Shown piece by piece: positions 18,733-27,540 of a stretch of DNA of 64,000 nt. The notes beneath the pieces were generated by a model, which had not been told where the DNA came from, ran no database searches, and saw nothing but the letters and a program-made list of their open reading frames with translations. Every line of letters starts with the position of its first letter. Position 1 is the stretch's first letter. Made by a program: the position numbers and the translations under genes. Origin of the DNA: Rhodanobacter sp. Soil772 (GTDB lineage Bacteria > Pseudomonadota > Gammaproteobacteria > Xanthomonadales > Rhodanobacteraceae); assembly GCF_001428385.1 (NCBI RefSeq), contig NZ_LMSK01000001.1, forward strand, positions 807,355 to 871,354, written 5' to 3'.

Positions 18733-20628
18733 TCAACTGCCCTGATCGGGCCCGCGCTCCAGCGCACGGCGGATATCGTCCAGCGCACCCGGGTCGTCCA
18801 GCGTGGACAAGTCCCCCGGATCGCGCTGCTCCGCCAGCGCCTGCAGCGAGCGGCGCAGCAGCTTGCCGGAACGGGTCTTCGGCAAGGCACTCACCACGTA
18901 GACACGTGACGGTTTCGCCACGCCGCCAAGCTGATCGACCACGCACTGCTGCATCGCCCGCGCCACCGCGCCGACACCGTCACCGGCGTCCTGCTTCAGC
19001 GTGGCGAACACGATCGGCACCTGCCCCCTCAGCTCGTCCTTCACGCCGATCACCGCCACCTCGGCCACCGCCGGGTGGCTGGCCACCGACTCCTCGATCT
19101 CGCGCGTGCCCAGGCGGTGACCGGACACGTTGATCACGTCGTCGGTGCGGCCAAGCACGAACGTGTAGCCGTCCTCGTCGCGAACCGCCCAGTCCAGCGA
19201 GCTGTACAACAGCTCCGTGAAGTGGCTGAAGTAGCTGTGCACGTAGCGGTCGTCGTCGCGCCACACGGTGGTCAGGCAGCCCGGCGGCAGCGGCGGCTGG
19301 AATACCAGCACGCCCTTGGTCCCGGCCGCGACTTCCTTGCCGGTGTTCTCGTCGATCACCTTCATCCGGTAACCCGGCGCCGGCAGGCCGGGCGAGCCGA
19401 ATTTCACCGGCTTCAGCTCCAGCCCCGGCATCAGGGTGATCGCCGGCCAGCCGGTCTCGGTCTGCCAGTAGTTGTCGATCACCGGCACGCCGAGCGCGTC
19501 GGTGATCCACTGCGCGGTCGGCTCGTCCAGCGGCTCGCCGGCGAGGAACAGCCACTTCAGTTTCGACAGGTCGTACTTCTTCAGCCAGCTCTCGTCCTGC
19601 TTCTTCAGCACGCGGATCGCCGTGGGCGAGGAGAACATCGCGCGCACGCCGTACTGCTCGCACAGCCGCCACCAGATGCCCGCATCCGGCCGCGTCGGCA
19701 GCCCTTCGTACAGCAAGGAAGTGGCGCCGCCGATCAGCGGGCCGTAGACATTGTAGGAATGCCCCACCGCCCAACCCACGTCCGAGGTGGCGAACATCAC
19801 CTGCCCCGGCGCGATGTCGAACACGTAGCGGATCGACAGCGCCATCGCCACCGCGTAACCGCCCACGTCGCGCTGCACCCCCTTCGGCTTGCCGGTCGTG
19901 CCGGAGGTGTACAGCAGATAGCTCGGCTCATTCGACTCCAGCCAGGTCACCGGTACCTCGGCGCCCTCGTACTGCACGCGCAGTTCGGCGTAGTCGAGGT
20001 CGCGGCCGGCCATGCAGGTCATCTGCGGATCGAGTTTGCGATCGACGATCAGCACGTGCGGCGGCGGCGCCGAGGCCTCGTCCAGCGCCGCGTCGACCAG
20101 CGGCTTGTACGGAATCACCTTGCCGCCGCGCATGCCGGCATCGGCGGCGATCAGCAGCTTCGGCTGCGCATCGTCAATGCGCAACGCCAGGTTGTGCGAG
20201 GCAAAACCGCCGAACACCACCGAGTGGATCGCGCCGATGCGTGCGCAGGCCAGCATGGCGAACACCGCCTCGGCGATGTTCGGCAGGTAGATCACCACGC
20301 GGTCGCCCTTGCCCACGCCCAGCGACTGCAATACCGCGGCGAACGCGTTCACCTCGCGGTGCAGCTGACGGTAGGTGAACTCGCGGGTGATGCCGGTCTC
20401 GCTGGAAATCGCCACCAGCGCCAGTTGCTCCGCGCGCTCGGCGAGATGGCGATCAACCGCGTTGTAGCAAAGGTTGGTGGTGCCGCCGACGAACCAGCGC
20501 CGGAACGGCGGATTCGACTGGTCGAGGACCTGCTGCGGCGGCGTATGCCAGTGGATCAGCCGCGCCTGCTCGGCCCAGAACTGCTCCGGCTCGTCGATCG
20601 ACTGCCGGTAGAACTCCTCGTAGCGCAT
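18733..20628 (-). CDS. prpE: Propionyl-CoA synthetase
   Basis: A 631-residue acyl-CoA synthetase of the ANL superfamily. The P-loop-like YLLYTSGTTGKPKGVQRD, the adenylate motif NYWQTETGWPAI and the C-terminal LPKTRSGKLLRRSLQ with the acylated/catalytic Lys are all intact. The N-terminal FWAEQARLIHW and SNPPFRRWFVGGTTNLCYNA favour PrpE over Acs. It activates propionate (and probably acetate less well) to feed the methylcitrate cycle, whose prpB, prpC and prpD genes lie 4-14 kb away. The start at 20628 is the family start. It is transcribed alone. The CrbS/CrbR system at 27-31 kb is a candidate regulator, since CrbS/R controls acetyl-CoA synthetase in other bacteria. Confidence 0.92.
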   Translation of the reverse strand: MRYEEFYRQSIDEPEQFWAEQARLIHWHTPPQQVLDQSNPPFRRWFVGGTTNLCYNAVDRHLAERAEQLALVAISSETGITREFTYRQLHREVNAFAAVLQSLGVGKGDRVVIYLPNIAEAVFAMLACARIGAIHSVVFGGFASHNLALRIDDAQPKLLIAADAGMRGGKVIPYKPLVDAALDEASAPPPHVLIVDRKLDPQMTCMAGRDLDYAELRVQYEGAEVPVTWLESNEPSYLLYTSGTTGKPKGVQRDVGGYAVAMALSIRYVFDIAPGQVMFATSDVGWAVGHSYNVYGPLIGGATSLLYEGLPTRPDAGIWWRLCEQYGVRAMFSSPTAIRVLKKQDESWLKKYDLSKLKWLFLAGEPLDEPTAQWITDALGVPVIDNYWQTETGWPAITLMPGLELKPVKFGSPGLPAPGYRMKVIDENTGKEVAAGTKGVLVFQPPLPPGCLTTVWRDDDRYVHSYFSHFTELLYSSLDWAVRDEDGYTFVLGRTDDVINVSGHRLGTREIEESVASHPAVAEVAVIGVKDELRGQVPIVFATLKQDAGDGVGAVARAMQQCVVDQLGGVAKPSRVYVVSALPKTRSGKLLRRSLQALAEQRDPGDLSTLDDPGALDDIRRALERGPDQGS

Positions 20629-20714
20629 ACGTATTCCATCAGGCTTGGAGACGGATCAAGCCTAGACCAGACACGGTGCAGCGGGCACTCGACTTTCGGC
20701 GTACGTCCGAATGA

Positions 20715-20741
20715 AAACAGGCCGGCAAGGCCGGCCTGTTT
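20715..20741 (-). terminator. Intrinsic terminator of mdh
   Basis: AAACAGGCCGG and CCGGCCTGTTT form an 11-bp perfect stem, 64 bp after the mdh stop on the minus strand, with A residues on the plus strand giving a short U-tract. Confidence 0.82.
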
Positions 20742-20804
20742 CGAGTCGCTGGATCCCGTATCAACGTGCACCCCCGTACTGCACGGGATGACGCCTTCCT
20801 GGCG

Positions 20805-21788
20805 TCACTTGGCGAACAGGTGCTCGACGCCGGCGCGCTCTTCGCGCAATTCCTTGTCGGTGGCGTCCATGCGGGCGCGCGAAAAGTCACTGACCGCCAG
20901 GCCCTGCACGATCTCGTACTTGCCGTTCTTCACGGTGACCGGGTAACCGTAGATCACGCCCGGCTTGATGCCATACGAACCGTCGGACGGGATGCCCATC
21001 GAGACCCAGTCACCTTCAGCGGTGCCCCGCGCCCAGTAGCGCATGTGGTCGATCGCGGCCGAGGCCGCCGAAGCCGCCGACGAGGCGCCGCGCGCCTTGA
21101 TGATCGCTGCGCCGCGCTGCTGCACGGTCGGGATGAAGTCGCTCTCGTACCAGGCCTGGTCGATCAGCGACATCGCCGCCTTGCCGTTGACGGTGGCGTG
21201 ATGGATGTCCGGGTACTGGGTCGAACTGTGGTTGCCCCAGATCGTCATCTTCTTGATGTCGGTGGTGTGGCTGCCGGTCTTCTCGGCCAGCTGCGACAGC
21301 GCGCGGTTGTGGTCGAGGCGGACCATCGCGGTGAAGCACTTCGGGTCCAGGTCCGGCGCGTTCTGCTGGGCGATCAGGGCATTGGTGTTGGCCGGGTTGC
21401 CAACCACCAGCACCTTCACGTCACGCTTGGCATGCGCGTTCAGCGCCTTGCCCTGCGGGCCGAAGATCGCGCCGTTCGCCTCCAGCAGGTCCTTGCGCTC
21501 CATGCCCGGACCGCGCGGGCGGGCACCGACCAGCAGCGCGTAGTCGACGTCCTTGAACGCGACGTTCGCGTCGTCGGTGGCGACCACGCCGGCCAGGGTC
21601 GGGAACGCGCAGTCGTTCAGCTCCATCACCACACCCTGCAGCGACGGCAGTGCCGGGGTGATTTCCAGCAGGTGAAGGATCACCGGCTGATCCGGGCCCA
21701 GCATGTCGCCGGCGGCGATGCGGAACAGCAAGGCATAACCGATCTGGCCGGCGGCGCCGGTGACGGCAACTCGAACGGGGGCTTTCAT
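20805..21788 (-). CDS. mdh: Malate dehydrogenase
   Basis: The 327-residue protein is an NAD-dependent MDH of the type common in beta/gammaproteobacteria lacking the E. coli form. It has the Rossmann motif [17 protein letters not shown], the substrate-binding arginines in [28 protein letters not shown], and MVRLDHNRA followed by the active-site His region [12 protein letters not shown]. It oxidises malate to oxaloacetate in the TCA cycle; oxaloacetate is also the co-substrate of PrpC. AAGGAG 9 bp before the ATG supports the start. Confidence 0.96.
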   Translation of the reverse strand: MKAPVRVAVTGAAGQIGYALLFRIAAGDMLGPDQPVILHLLEITPALPSLQGVVMELNDCAFPTLAGVVATDDANVAFKDVDYALLVGARPRGPGMERKDLLEANGAIFGPQGKALNAHAKRDVKVLVVGNPANTNALIAQQNAPDLDPKCFTAMVRLDHNRALSQLAEKTGSHTTDIKKMTIWGNHSSTQYPDIHHATVNGKAAMSLIDQAWYESDFIPTVQQRGAAIIKARGASSAASAASAAIDHMRYWARGTAEGDWVSMGIPSDGSYGIKPGVIYGYPVTVKNGKYEIVQGLAVSDFSRARMDATDKELREERAGVEHLFAK

Positions 21789-21854
21789 GGACGATGACTC
21801 CTTCTTGGGTGTTCATTTATGCGGCGCGCACGGGGCGCTCCGCAGGGAAAATAG

Positions 21855-23054
21855 TCAGCTCAGCTCGGCGAAGAACTCGGCGATGCGCGCCAGGCCCGGC
21901 TGCAGTTGGGCGATCGGGCAGGTGTAGGAAATGCGCATCGCGCGCGGCTCGCCGAATGCGGAACCGGGCACGCAGGCCACGCCCTTGGCTTCCAGCAGCG
22001 CGGCGCAGAACTCCACATCGTTGTTGATCTTCGTGCCGTGATGGCTCTTGCCGAACGCCACGGAAATGTCGGGGAACGCATAGAACGCGCCCTGCGGCCG
22101 CGGACAGGCCACGCCGGGAATCGCGCCGAGCGCGGCAACCACGATGTCGCGCTTGCCGGCGAACTCCGCGCACCTGGCGCGCGGGACGTCCTGCGGGCCG
22201 CTGAACGCCGCCACCGCCGCCGCGGTGATCACTTCCGGCAGGCTGCTGATGTGGTTGGAGTTGAGCGTGGTCACCGCCTTGGCCACCAGCTCGGGGCCGG
22301 CAATCAGGCCCACGCGCCAGCCCGGCATGCCGTAGGTCTTGGACACCGAGTCGACGAAGACCACCCGATCGCGCAGCTCGGGCCTGGCGAACACGAAGTT
22401 GTGGTAGCCGATGCCGTCGAACACCATCGAGTTGTAGATGTCGTCGGTGATCACCCAGGTATCCGGATGCCTCACCAGCACGTCGGCCAGTGCGGCGATC
22501 TCCCCGGCGGTGTAGACCATGCCGGTGGGATTGGACGGGTTGTTGAACAGGAACACCCTCGGCTTGCGCGCCAGCGCCGCATCGAGCTGGGTCGGGGTGA
22601 GCTTGTAGTTCTGCTCCGGCCCGCAATGCATCACGTTGACCTTCGCGCCCATGATGTCGGCGATGTCGCGGTAGGTGGTCCAGTACGGCGCGGCGAAACA
22701 GATCTCGTCGCCCTCGTCCAGCAGCGCTTCGGCCAGGTTGTACAACACGTGCTTGGCGCCGATGCCGATCGACAGGTTCATCCGGCCGTAGCCGGAGAAG
22801 CCCAGCGCCTCGATGTGCTTGAGGAACGCATCCAGCAACACCTCGGCGCCGCGGTTGCTGCCGTACTGGCCGGAGTCGTGCGACAGCGACTCGCGCGCGG
22901 CGGCATACACATGCTCGCCGGGCAGGAAGTTCGGTACACCGATGGAGAAGCTGATGATGTCGCGGCCGGCAGCCTTGAGCTGCTTCGCCTTCTCGGCAAT
23001 TACCATGATCGCGCTGGGTTTGGCGCGGCCGACACGCTGGGCGAGCTGGGGCAT
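21855..23054 (-). CDS. Class I/II pyridoxal-phosphate aminotransferase (aspartate aminotransferase family)
   Basis: A 399-residue fold-type I aminotransferase. FNNPSNPTGMVY, the PLP-contacting aspartate segment VITDDIYNSMVFDG and the Schiff-base lysine in FVDSVSKTYGMPGWRVG are present. The subfamily (ISFSIGVPNFLPGEHVYAAA) is aspartate-aminotransferase-like, and the amino donor cannot be fixed by sequence. The ATG at 23054 starts the conserved MPQLAQRVGRAKPS; the 15 upstream codons are not family-like. The mdh gene follows 66 bp downstream on the same strand, so the two may be cotranscribed and both handle oxaloacetate. Confidence 0.88.
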   Translation of the reverse strand: MPQLAQRVGRAKPSAIMVIAEKAKQLKAAGRDIISFSIGVPNFLPGEHVYAAARESLSHDSGQYGSNRGAEVLLDAFLKHIEALGFSGYGRMNLSIGIGAKHVLYNLAEALLDEGDEICFAAPYWTTYRDIADIMGAKVNVMHCGPEQNYKLTPTQLDAALARKPRVFLFNNPSNPTGMVYTAGEIAALADVLVRHPDTWVITDDIYNSMVFDGIGYHNFVFARPELRDRVVFVDSVSKTYGMPGWRVGLIAGPELVAKAVTTLNSNHISSLPEVITAAAVAAFSGPQDVPRARCAEFAGKRDIVVAALGAIPGVACPRPQGAFYAFPDISVAFGKSHHGTKINNDVEFCAALLEAKGVACVPGSAFGEPRAMRISYTCPIAQLQPGLARIAEFFAELS

Positions 23055-23215
23055 GGGTATCTCACGCGGGGGAGGAAGCAAAGGCGCCCATTTTATCACG
23101 CCGCCCGGACCCGGCGCTGGCTGCCGGCTCTACACGCCACAGCGACACGATCCGGGCATGATGGGCGCGCCCGCGCGACGGGTACCGTGAGACCTCACCT
23201 GCGAAGGAGATCCGC

Positions 23216-23470
23216 ATGCACTGGCTTTGGGTATTCGTGATCGGACTGGTCGTCGGCCTGGTGGCCAAGCTGCTGATGCCGGGCAAGGACCCGGGTGGCT
23301 TCATCATCACTGCCATCATCGGCATCGCCGGTTCGCTGCTGGCGACCTGGGTCGGCCAGAACGTATTCGGCTGGTACCAGGAAGGGCAATCCGCCGGTTT
23401 CATCGCATCGGTGATCGGCGCGGTCGTGTTGTTGCTGCTGTATCACCTGGTCAAGCGCAAGTCGGCCTGA
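23216..23470 (+). CDS. GlsB/YeaQ/YmgE-family small stress membrane protein
   Basis: An 84-residue protein made of three hydrophobic segments with the family pattern VIGLVVGLVAKLLMPGKDPGG, IITAIIGIAGSLLATWVG and a final helix. Members (transglycosylase-associated protein family) are induced by stress and sit in the inner membrane; the molecular role is unknown. GAAGGAG lies 9 bp before the ATG. It is followed by a hairpin and is probably monocistronic. Confidence 0.88.
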   Translation: MHWLWVFVIGLVVGLVAKLLMPGKDPGGFIITAIIGIAGSLLATWVGQNVFGWYQEGQSAGFIASVIGAVVLLLLYHLVKRKSA

Positions 23471-23476
23471 CCGCCG

Positions 23477-23503
23477 TCCCGGTGGAGCCCCGCTCCACCG
23501 GGA
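23477..23503 (+). terminator. Hairpin between convergent GlsB-like and YidB-like genes
   Basis: TCCCGGTGGAGC and GCTCCACCGGGA form a perfect 12-bp stem with a three-base loop, located 6 bp from each of the two converging stop codons. Confidence 0.8.
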
Positions 23504-23509
23504 CAGTCT

Positions 23510-23935
23510 TCAACCGAGCAGCTTGCCGGCCAGCCCTTCGAGCATGCCCAGGTCAAAACCACCACCCTGCCCCTGCGCCGGCACCTGTCCATCCGGCGTC
23601 ACATGGTCGACCGCACGCGGCAGCACCTTCGACAGCCCGCCCAGCAGGACATTCGGGTCCACACCCAGCTTGCCTGCGGCTTCCTGCACCAGCGAACCCA
23701 GGCCGCCGCCCTGCAGCGCCTGGCCCAACTGGTCGCCCGACACCGGCTGGTTCGCGCCCGTGCCGACCCACGACTGCACCGCGCCGCCCAGCCCATGCTG
23801 CTGCAGCATGCTGACCAGACCCTGCACCCCACCCGCTTTCTCGATCAGCTGCCCCGCGACGGCAATCAGCGAACCGGTACCCGCCTGCGCTCCCTGTTGT
23901 CCCTGGCCACCGAGCAAATCGTTGAGGAATGACAT
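23510..23935 (-). CDS. YidB-like DUF937 protein
   Basis: The 141-residue Gly/Gln/Leu-rich protein begins MSFLNDLLGGQGQQG and contains the YidB/DUF937 pattern: an amphipathic region GLVSMLQQHGLGGAVQSWVG, then NQPVSGDQLGQALQ and KLGVDPNVLLGGLSKVLPRAVDH, the usual family core. The function of the family is unknown. GGGAGA 6 bp before the ATG decides the start over upstream in-frame codons. It ends against a hairpin shared with the GlsB-like gene. Confidence 0.85.
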   Translation of the reverse strand: MSFLNDLLGGQGQQGAQAGTGSLIAVAGQLIEKAGGVQGLVSMLQQHGLGGAVQSWVGTGANQPVSGDQLGQALQGGGLGSLVQEAAGKLGVDPNVLLGGLSKVLPRAVDHVTPDGQVPAQGQGGGFDLGMLEGLAGKLLG

Positions 23936-24047
23936 CGTCGTTCTCCCTGGAAGGTGATGGATCGAATGTGCAGCCCGCCGATCATAAGCCGCCTCGAAAT
24001 TCGCCATGACAACGCTTCGTGAAGACCAGCCGGGAAATGCCACAAAA

Positions 24048-24074
24048 AAACCGCCGGCTGCCGACCGGCGGTTT
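24048..24074 (-). terminator. Intrinsic terminator of the cyclophilin gene
   Basis: AAACCGCCGG and CCGGCGGTTT form a 10-bp stem with a 7-base loop. A run of A on the plus strand (24044-24050) gives the U-tract of the minus-strand transcript, 23 bp beyond the stop codon. Confidence 0.9.
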
Positions 24075-24097
24075 CCTGTGATCCGAAGGCGCCAGAC

Positions 24098-24607
24098 TCA
24101 GCCGCGCTGGTCGAGCACCGCGTTCCATTCCGCCACACGGTCGGATTGCGCCGCCAGCAGCGCATCGACGTCGCCGTCCACGCTGACCTTCTCGATCGTG
24201 TCGCCCTGCTGGATCGCGTTGACCACGTCCATGTCGGCCGCATCGACCACTTCGCCGAACACGCTGTGCTTGCCGTCCAGCCACGGCGTAGGGCCGTGGG
24301 TGATGAAGAACTGGCTGCCATTCGTGCGCGGACCCGCATTCGCCATCGACAGCACACCCGGCTTGTCGTGGCGCAGCGACGGATTGAACTCGTCCTCGAA
24401 CTTGTAGCCCGGGCCGCCGCGACCGCTGCCCTCGGGGCAGCCGCCCTGGACCATGAAGTCGGCGATCACGCGATGGAACGACAGCCCATCGTAGTAGCCG
24501 CGCCGGGCCAGATTGACGAAGCTGGCGACCGTCACCGGTGCCTTGTCTTCATGCAGGCGCAGGTGGATCGGGCCGCGGTTGGTGGTGAAGGTGACGTTGA
24601 TGGTCAT
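24098..24607 (-). CDS. Peptidyl-prolyl cis-trans isomerase, cyclophilin type
   Basis: A 169-residue single-domain cyclophilin that speeds proline isomerisation during folding. The catalytic arginine is in [16 protein letters not shown], and [22 protein letters not shown] is the active-site wall; both match PpiB-type enzymes. No signal peptide is present, so it is cytoplasmic. The ATG at 24607 begins the conserved first strand; 12 further upstream codons are not family-like. Confidence 0.94.
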   Translation of the reverse strand: MTINVTFTTNRGPIHLRLHEDKAPVTVASFVNLARRGYYDGLSFHRVIADFMVQGGCPEGSGRGGPGYKFEDEFNPSLRHDKPGVLSMANAGPRTNGSQFFITHGPTPWLDGKHSVFGEVVDAADMDVVNAIQQGDTIEKVSVDGDVDALLAAQSDRVAEWNAVLDQRG

Positions 24608-24730
24608 CGCAAATCCTTGGGTTTGAAAGCTGCTCCGCGCCACGACACGGGCACGAAGGCTGTCAAGAATAACCCAGCGAGCTTGATGAAGCAGCGACCA
24701 TGGTTTTCGCGCCGAGCCGCGTCTTCAACT

Positions 24731-24860
24731 ACCGTTCGCCCTGAGCGTAGCGCAGCGTACGTGGGGAGCGGCCATGGATGGCCGCAGCTTTGAGGAACGA
24801 GGAAGTCGAAGGGCGGCCCTTCGACTTCGGCCCGCTGGGCCTACGCTCAGGGCGAACGGT
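24731..24860. repeat. Nested inverted-repeat element (dispersed, REP/BIME-like)
   Basis: The outer arms ACCGTTCGCCCTGAGCGTAG (24731-24750) and its exact reverse complement (24841-24860) are 20 bp each. Inside are two further perfect hairpins: GCGGCCA/TGGCCGC (24768-24785) and GAAGTCGAAGGG/CCCTTCGACTTC (24802-24828). Such sequences are typical of multi-copy intergenic repeats in Xanthomonadales. The element ends 11 bp from the stop of the next gene and could act as its terminator. Confidence 0.8.
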
Positions 24861-24871
24861 GAGGCTAGATT

Positions 24872-26722
24872 CTATGGCAGGCCCAGCATGCTGCGATCCA
24901 GTGCCCCCGCACCGCGTGGCTGCGTCGCTGGCGTCGGCATCTCGACCGGCCATGCAGCGCCTTCATACAGATGCGCCCACAACCGGTCCAGCGCCGCGTA
25001 GCCATACGGCAGCAGCGGCACGTGATGCTCGCCGAAACCGGGCAGCGCAAGGAACGCATCGAAGTGCTGCGCACGCGGCACCTTCCAGTAGATCGGCCGG
25101 CGCCCTTCGTCGCGCAGCCACGCCACGTACGGCTCGGAACTGAACGCCGTAGGCAGCAGGCCGTCGCCGGCGCCGTGCAACACCCACAGCGGCAGGTCCT
25201 TGCGCGGCAGCCGCGCCGCGGTGGCGGCCACCGAAGCATGCAAGGCTTGCGCTTCGTGGTCGTCGCCGGTCCACAGTGCGCGCAGGCATTCGCTGCCGAG
25301 CAGGGTGGGGTCGACCGAGACATTCATGCCGCCGAACAGGCCGATGCCGTTGCCGGGCGGAATGCCCGAACCATCCGCCCACCAGGCCGCCCGTGTGACG
25401 GGATCGGCCACGCCCGGCAATCCGCCCACGCCGACCGCCGCGTAGTGAAAGCTGCACGGCATGTCGGTGGCGCCGCGGCGCAGGTAGGCCGAGGCGTAGC
25501 CCGCGGCGATCACCCGCCACAGGTCGAACGCGGTCGTGCTGGCGGCCGTACTCATCGCCTCGTCGGTCCAGCCCCGCGCGTGCAGGTATTGTCGTGCCTG
25601 CTCCGCCTGCACGGCCACGGTGTTGCCGCCGAGCTTGCCCTGTGCGCGCAGGCTGGCACAGCGGATCGGCCATGTCGGCAGCGGCACGTTGCGCGGTCCG
25701 CGCGCCAGCGGAACCGTGGCGAAATAGTCGGCGCTCAGCGCGCATGGCAACCAGATCGCCGCCTCGGTGGCGTAGTCGTACAGCGCGCGGCCACGATCCT
25801 GCACGTGCACGTTCGGTTCCAGCGCCACCACGCCGGCGAAGAAATGTTCCTGATCCAGTCCCACCGCCTGCAGTACGGCGCCGCCGCCATTGGAGATGCC
25901 GACAGCGATGACCTTCGTGTTCTGTGGCGTGAACGGCGCCTCGGCGGGGAACGCGCGATCGAGCATGGCCAGCCCGAACTGCGCCGCCTGGATCACGTGC
26001 CGGCCCCAGTCGGCTTCCGGGTTGTCGCCCGAATGCACATGCTTGATCGCGATGCCCGCGGCAGGCGAAGCCGGCGGCGGCTGGAATTCCAGTTCCGCCC
26101 CGCCGCGTCTCGCGCGGCGGCCGTCCAATGCCGCGCCGCTGTCGTCGGCGTAGTCGAAATAACCGGCACCGGTGCCCTTGTCGGTGTACGCCACCGCGCA
26201 GCCATGCGGCAAACCCCAGGCGCCCGCAAGCGCGATCGCGCCATAGATGCCGCGCGAGCCGGACGAGGCCGTCACCACCAGGCAACGTCTCTGCCTGTCG
26301 AAGTTGTCGGGCAGTTGCAGCAGCACACGATGCGGCGAACGGGCGCCGGGAATGCGCGCAAAGGCCTGATATTCGCGGCCCGGCACGTTCGGCACGCCGC
26401 CGTACACCGTGCCGTAGCCGCCGAGCGGACCGAGGTCGGCGATGCCCTTCCAACTGGTCTGGATCGCGCGCCGGCGCAGCTCCTCCGCACCGGGATCCAG
26501 TGGATGGGCGAACGGCGACGGCAAACCGGCCAGGCCCATCAGGCCAAGACCCGCGCTCAACAAATCATCGTGACCGCGATGCCCGGTCACTCGCACTTCG
26601 CCGTAATCGACTTCATGCATGGCAGAGTCCTTCCTCGTCATGTTGCCGACACAGGCCGACAGCATGACGGATACCAGCGCGGACAAGAACAGCGGTAGCG
26701 AAATGCGGGCGGATTTCTTCAT
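24872..26722 (-). CDS. D-(-)-3-hydroxybutyrate oligomer hydrolase, predicted lipoprotein
   Basis: A 616-residue protein with a lipoprotein signal (lipobox LSAC, Cys24). It has the 3-hydroxybutyrate-oligomer hydrolase family features VVTASSGSRGIYGAIALAG, VAYTDKGTGAGYFDY and the nucleophile Ser277 in VIAVGISNGGGAVLQA. The family hydrolyses 3HB dimers and oligomers released from polyhydroxybutyrate to monomers. The lipobox puts this one in the envelope and suggests it acts on external or periplasmic oligomers. A PHB-depolymerase-like esterase, a TonB receptor and a GntP permease lie within 12 kb. The start is the only one giving a full signal peptide. Confidence 0.87.
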   Translation of the reverse strand: MKKSARISLPLFLSALVSVMLSACVGNMTRKDSAMHEVDYGEVRVTGHRGHDDLLSAGLGLMGLAGLPSPFAHPLDPGAEELRRRAIQTSWKGIADLGPLGGYGTVYGGVPNVPGREYQAFARIPGARSPHRVLLQLPDNFDRQRRCLVVTASSGSRGIYGAIALAGAWGLPHGCAVAYTDKGTGAGYFDYADDSGAALDGRRARRGGAELEFQPPPASPAAGIAIKHVHSGDNPEADWGRHVIQAAQFGLAMLDRAFPAEAPFTPQNTKVIAVGISNGGGAVLQAVGLDQEHFFAGVVALEPNVHVQDRGRALYDYATEAAIWLPCALSADYFATVPLARGPRNVPLPTWPIRCASLRAQGKLGGNTVAVQAEQARQYLHARGWTDEAMSTAASTTAFDLWRVIAAGYASAYLRRGATDMPCSFHYAAVGVGGLPGVADPVTRAAWWADGSGIPPGNGIGLFGGMNVSVDPTLLGSECLRALWTGDDHEAQALHASVAATAARLPRKDLPLWVLHGAGDGLLPTAFSSEPYVAWLRDEGRRPIYWKVPRAQHFDAFLALPGFGEHHVPLLPYGYAALDRLWAHLYEGAAWPVEMPTPATQPRGAGALDRSMLGLP

Positions 26723-26817
26723 CGGGTCACCATAACAAGCGCATCGCCGGCCGCCATCGTACGAAAGTCCATGTGCCGAACTCGACGTAGCCGCCGTGGC
26801 CCGCTAACTTCAACAGA

Positions 26818-27477
26818 ATGACGAGCCTGCTGATCGCCGACGACCACCCGCTGTTCCGCGCCGCGCTGCGCCTGGCGGCCAGCGAAAGCCTGCCCGGCTG
26901 CGTGGTGCGCGAAGCCGCGAATCTGCCCGGCGTACTCGACGCGCTGGCCGCCGAGCCGGATACCGACCTGGTCCTGCTCGACCTGCACATGCCCGGCAGC
27001 CAAGGCCTGTCCGGCCTCGCCGCGTTGCGCGGCCAGCATCCCGGCGTGGCCGTGCTGGTGGTGTCGGCCCACGACGAACCGCGCATCGTGCGCCGCGTGC
27101 TCGATCACGGCGCCGCCGGCTTCATCCCCAAGAGCGCCAGTCCAGCCGAGATCGGCGCAGCGATCTGCAGCGTGCTCGACTGCGGCAGCTGGCTGCCGCC
27201 CGGCCTCGCCGACGCCGTCGCTGCCCTGCCCGCCGACCCCGCCGATACCGATCTCGCCAGCCGCCTGGCCCGCCTCACCGAACAGCAATCCCGAGTGCTC
27301 GCCTTGCTCGCCGAAGGTCTATTGAACAAACAAATCGCCGATCGCCTGTCGATCCAGGAGCGCACAGTGAAGGCGCATGTCACGGCGATCTTCGAGAAGC
27401 TCAGGGTGCGGAATCGGACGCAGGCGGGGATGTTGTTGCGGTCGTTGGATCTAGGGGAGCCGGCGCGGGTTGGTTGA
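26818..27477 (+). CDS. LuxR/NarL-type response regulator, CrbR/ErdR-like
   Basis: A 219-residue response regulator. The receiver domain (about 1-120) has the acidic pair in LIADDHP (Asp8, Asp9), phospho-acceptor Asp55 in LLDLHMPGS and the Lys in FIPKSAS. The C-terminal LuxR helix-turn-helix is LTEQQSRVLALLAEGLLNKQ to RTVKAHVTAIFEKLRV. The nearby symporter-domain histidine kinase makes this a CrbR/ErdR/AgmR-like partner; CrbR activates acetyl-CoA synthetase in Vibrio, and ErdR the use of short-chain alcohols and acids in pseudomonads. The gene is transcribed away from the divergent oligomer hydrolase, with 95 bp between the starts, so it may share control with that gene. Confidence 0.85.
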   Translation: MTSLLIADDHPLFRAALRLAASESLPGCVVREAANLPGVLDALAAEPDTDLVLLDLHMPGSQGLSGLAALRGQHPGVAVLVVSAHDEPRIVRRVLDHGAAGFIPKSASPAEIGAAICSVLDCGSWLPPGLADAVAALPADPADTDLASRLARLTEQQSRVLALLAEGLLNKQIADRLSIQERTVKAHVTAIFEKLRVRNRTQAGMLLRSLDLGEPARVG

Positions 27478-27540
27478 GCGGATCAGACGCCACGAAGACG
27501 GACGTTTAGAGGGCAGCTTCCGCGACTGGTCCAGTCGTAT

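Noticed and set aside
16746-18890. Minus-strand reading frame of 714 codons opposite ahpF
   Set aside because: Antisense shadow of ahpF with no domain likeness and no start context.
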